This document shows positions 62,730-64,000 of a DNA stretch of 64,000 nucleotides, piece by piece; within the stretch, counting starts at the first letter, position 1, and each line of letters opens with the position of its first letter. Both the position numbers and the translations under genes were made by a program. Under the pieces are notes generated by a model. The model was not told the DNA's origin. It did not search any database and saw only the letters and a list, made by a program, of their open reading frames with translations. This DNA is from Lachancea kluyveri NRRL Y-12651 (taxonomy: Eukaryota > Ascomycota > Saccharomycetes > Saccharomycetales > Saccharomycetaceae), in the NCBI GenBank assembly GCA_000149225.2, contig CM000693.1, positions 744,001 through 808,000 of the forward strand, given 5' to 3'.

Positions 62730-63923
62730 ATGACTAACGCTCAGCCCATTGTTTTCACGCTCGGACTAGGATCCATTGGTGCTCTACTAGCATCCCATCT
62801 GGAACGCCAAGCACTAACATCCGTGGTGCCATTGTTGAGATCTCAAGAAAAAGTTTCAAGATTTCAAGCGCAAGAGTCGACTCTTGGTATACGTACTTTG
62901 TTCGAAGAGGACAAACCGGTAAAATACGCCAGATTCAACCGCGTTTCCTCTCCAGACACGTTTCCTCTTGACATCCGCGAATGGACCTCTACGGGCCAAA
63001 TCGACAATTTGATCATAACCACCAAGACGTATCAGACCAAAGAAGCGCTAGAGCCCTATCTGAAGTACATCCACCCGGAAACAAACATAATCCTGGTGCA
63101 GAACGGCCTTGGTGTCCTTGAGATTTTGAAAGAGGAAGTGTTTGTCGATTTCAAACCCAATCTGTTCCAAGGTGTAATTTCGCACGGTGTCTTCCAGGAC
63201 CCTTCAACCCCCTCCAATGCCGCAACGGCCGAGGATGGAAGTATTCCTAGCACCGTTTTCAACCATGCAGGGTTTGCGGATTTGAAAGTGGCACGTTTGC
63301 CCTGGGACGAGACTCAAATCGTGCAGTCAAACTCGTTGCTACAGCGGGACCGCGATGGAAGCGAATTGATCCGAATCCTAATGCAGGACCCAATAAAGCA
63401 GCGCTTGAACATCAAACACATGACCTACCAAGAGATGCTGCTGGGCCAATTGGAGAAGTTTCTGGTCAACGCGTGTATCAACCCGATAACCTCTATCGTG
63501 GATTGCATCAACGGCGAACTAGACGAGATTGCCAGGCCAATATTCAGCTCGATTATCACCGAGTCCCTGGACGTTTTGAAAGTCGCCTACAAGCCTCTGT
63601 TCGAATACAAGGCCAAGAATTTGCAAGAATTCCCCGAGTTGGACGTTAAGGGAACACTAGACCCACAGAGGATGCTAGACTTTATCATAAAGGTTGGATG
63701 CCAAGTGAACAAAAAAAACAGCTCTTCCATGAGACAAGATGTGGTCAACCTAAGAGACACCGAAGTGGGCTACATCAACGGCTACATTGTCAAATTGTGT
63801 AGCAAGCACGGCTTGCCAGAAGGCAGTTGCAAAGTCAACAAGACGGTCGAGACCTTGGTAAGCCTTAGGTTAGACCTGAACAGAGTTAGAGATCGCGAAG
63901 GCGATCTGAGATTTGAAAATTAA
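62730..63923 (+). CDS. PAN5: Ketopantoate reductase (2-dehydropantoate 2-reductase)
   Basis: 397 residues (S. cerevisiae Pan5, YHR063C, has 379). It reduces 2-dehydropantoate to pantoate with NADPH in pantothenate and CoA synthesis. The Rossmann motif GLGSIG lies at 12-17, followed by TTKTYQTKEAL and VQNGLGV of the ApbA/PanE N-terminal domain. The C-terminal domain has KFLVNACINPITSI, with the family Lys, and SSMRQDVVNLRDTEVGYINGYI, with Ser, Asp and Glu in place. Complete at both ends. Confidence 0.94.
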   Translation: MTNAQPIVFTLGLGSIGALLASHLERQALTSVVPLLRSQEKVSRFQAQESTLGIRTLFEEDKPVKYARFNRVSSPDTFPLDIREWTSTGQIDNLIITTKTYQTKEALEPYLKYIHPETNIILVQNGLGVLEILKEEVFVDFKPNLFQGVISHGVFQDPSTPSNAATAEDGSIPSTVFNHAGFADLKVARLPWDETQIVQSNSLLQRDRDGSELIRILMQDPIKQRLNIKHMTYQEMLLGQLEKFLVNACINPITSIVDCINGELDEIARPIFSSIITESLDVLKVAYKPLFEYKAKNLQEFPELDVKGTLDPQRMLDFIIKVGCQVNKKNSSSMRQDVVNLRDTEVGYINGYIVKLCSKHGLPEGSCKVNKTVETLVSLRLDLNRVRDREGDLRFEN

Positions 63924-64000
63924 TCTTTATAGAAAGGAAAATGAATAAACAAACACGACAGAGTTTTCTTGTAGATAGAATTGTTGCCACACAGGACCCC

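Overview
This window is nuclear DNA from a budding yeast of the family Saccharomycetaceae, and the gene order points to a lineage that split off before the whole-genome duplication. The genes are compact and almost intronless, most start at ATG, and the promoters carry yeast motifs (PAC, RRPE, Gcn4 sites, poly(dA:dT)). Genes known from Saccharomyces cerevisiae chromosome VIII (PPE1, QNS1, OSH3, NOP10, ERG7, PCL5, TRM5, RRP4, DYS1, HTD2, SSF1, RRP3, SSZ1, PAN5) alternate with genes known from chromosome IV (ASP1, DAD4, SWA2, YFT2, MCM21, HIM1, OMS1, IPK1, RAD34, PIB1, SSF2, TFB1). Order and relative strand are kept in both series, and there is one gene for the SSF1/SSF2 pair. Zygosaccharomyces or Torulaspora would fit, but I cannot fix genus or species by eye.

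Layout. 1-19.1 kb: the end of an unidentified coiled-coil-like protein, PPE1, QNS1, a 2-oxoglutarate/Fe(II) oxygenase that I do not know from S. cerevisiae, ASP1, OSH3, DAD4, NOP10, SWA2, ERG7, YFT2, MCM21 (with an intron) and HIM1. 19.1-38.9 kb: a gene-poor island with decayed genes for nitrogen and amino-acid metabolism (a Zn2Cys6 regulator, a GAP1-like permease, a UGA4-like permease and a branched-chain aminotransferase). It also holds one apparently live DUF1749 hydrolase that needs a 10-base first exon, long stretches without recognisable genes, and a 5S-like fragment next to an intron-bearing tRNA-Phe. 39-64 kb: a dense conserved block with PCL5, TRM5, RRP4, OMS1, DYS1, IPK1, HTD2, RAD34, PIB1, SSF, RRP3, three small unidentified ORFs, TFB1, SSZ1 and PAN5.

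How the genes relate. Most are housekeeping genes that do not form one pathway. One theme is RNA and ribosome work: NOP10, RRP4, SSF, RRP3, TRM5 and SSZ1. The promoters of NOP10, TRM5/RRP4 and SSF/RRP3 carry both PAC and RRPE motifs, and those of DYS1/IPK1 and SSZ1 carry RRPE. Other themes are lipid and sterol biology (ERG7, OSH3, YFT2, HTD2), kinetochore assembly (DAD4, MCM21) and nucleotide-excision repair (RAD34, TFB1). PCL5 has a Gcn4 site, a TATA box and a long, ATG-poor leader, which fits amino-acid starvation control.

The most unusual part is the 19-39 kb island. Three of its dead genes carry only in-frame stop codons (one, five and four) and no frameshift. I saw no clear transposon, virus-like element, centromere or CRISPR array.
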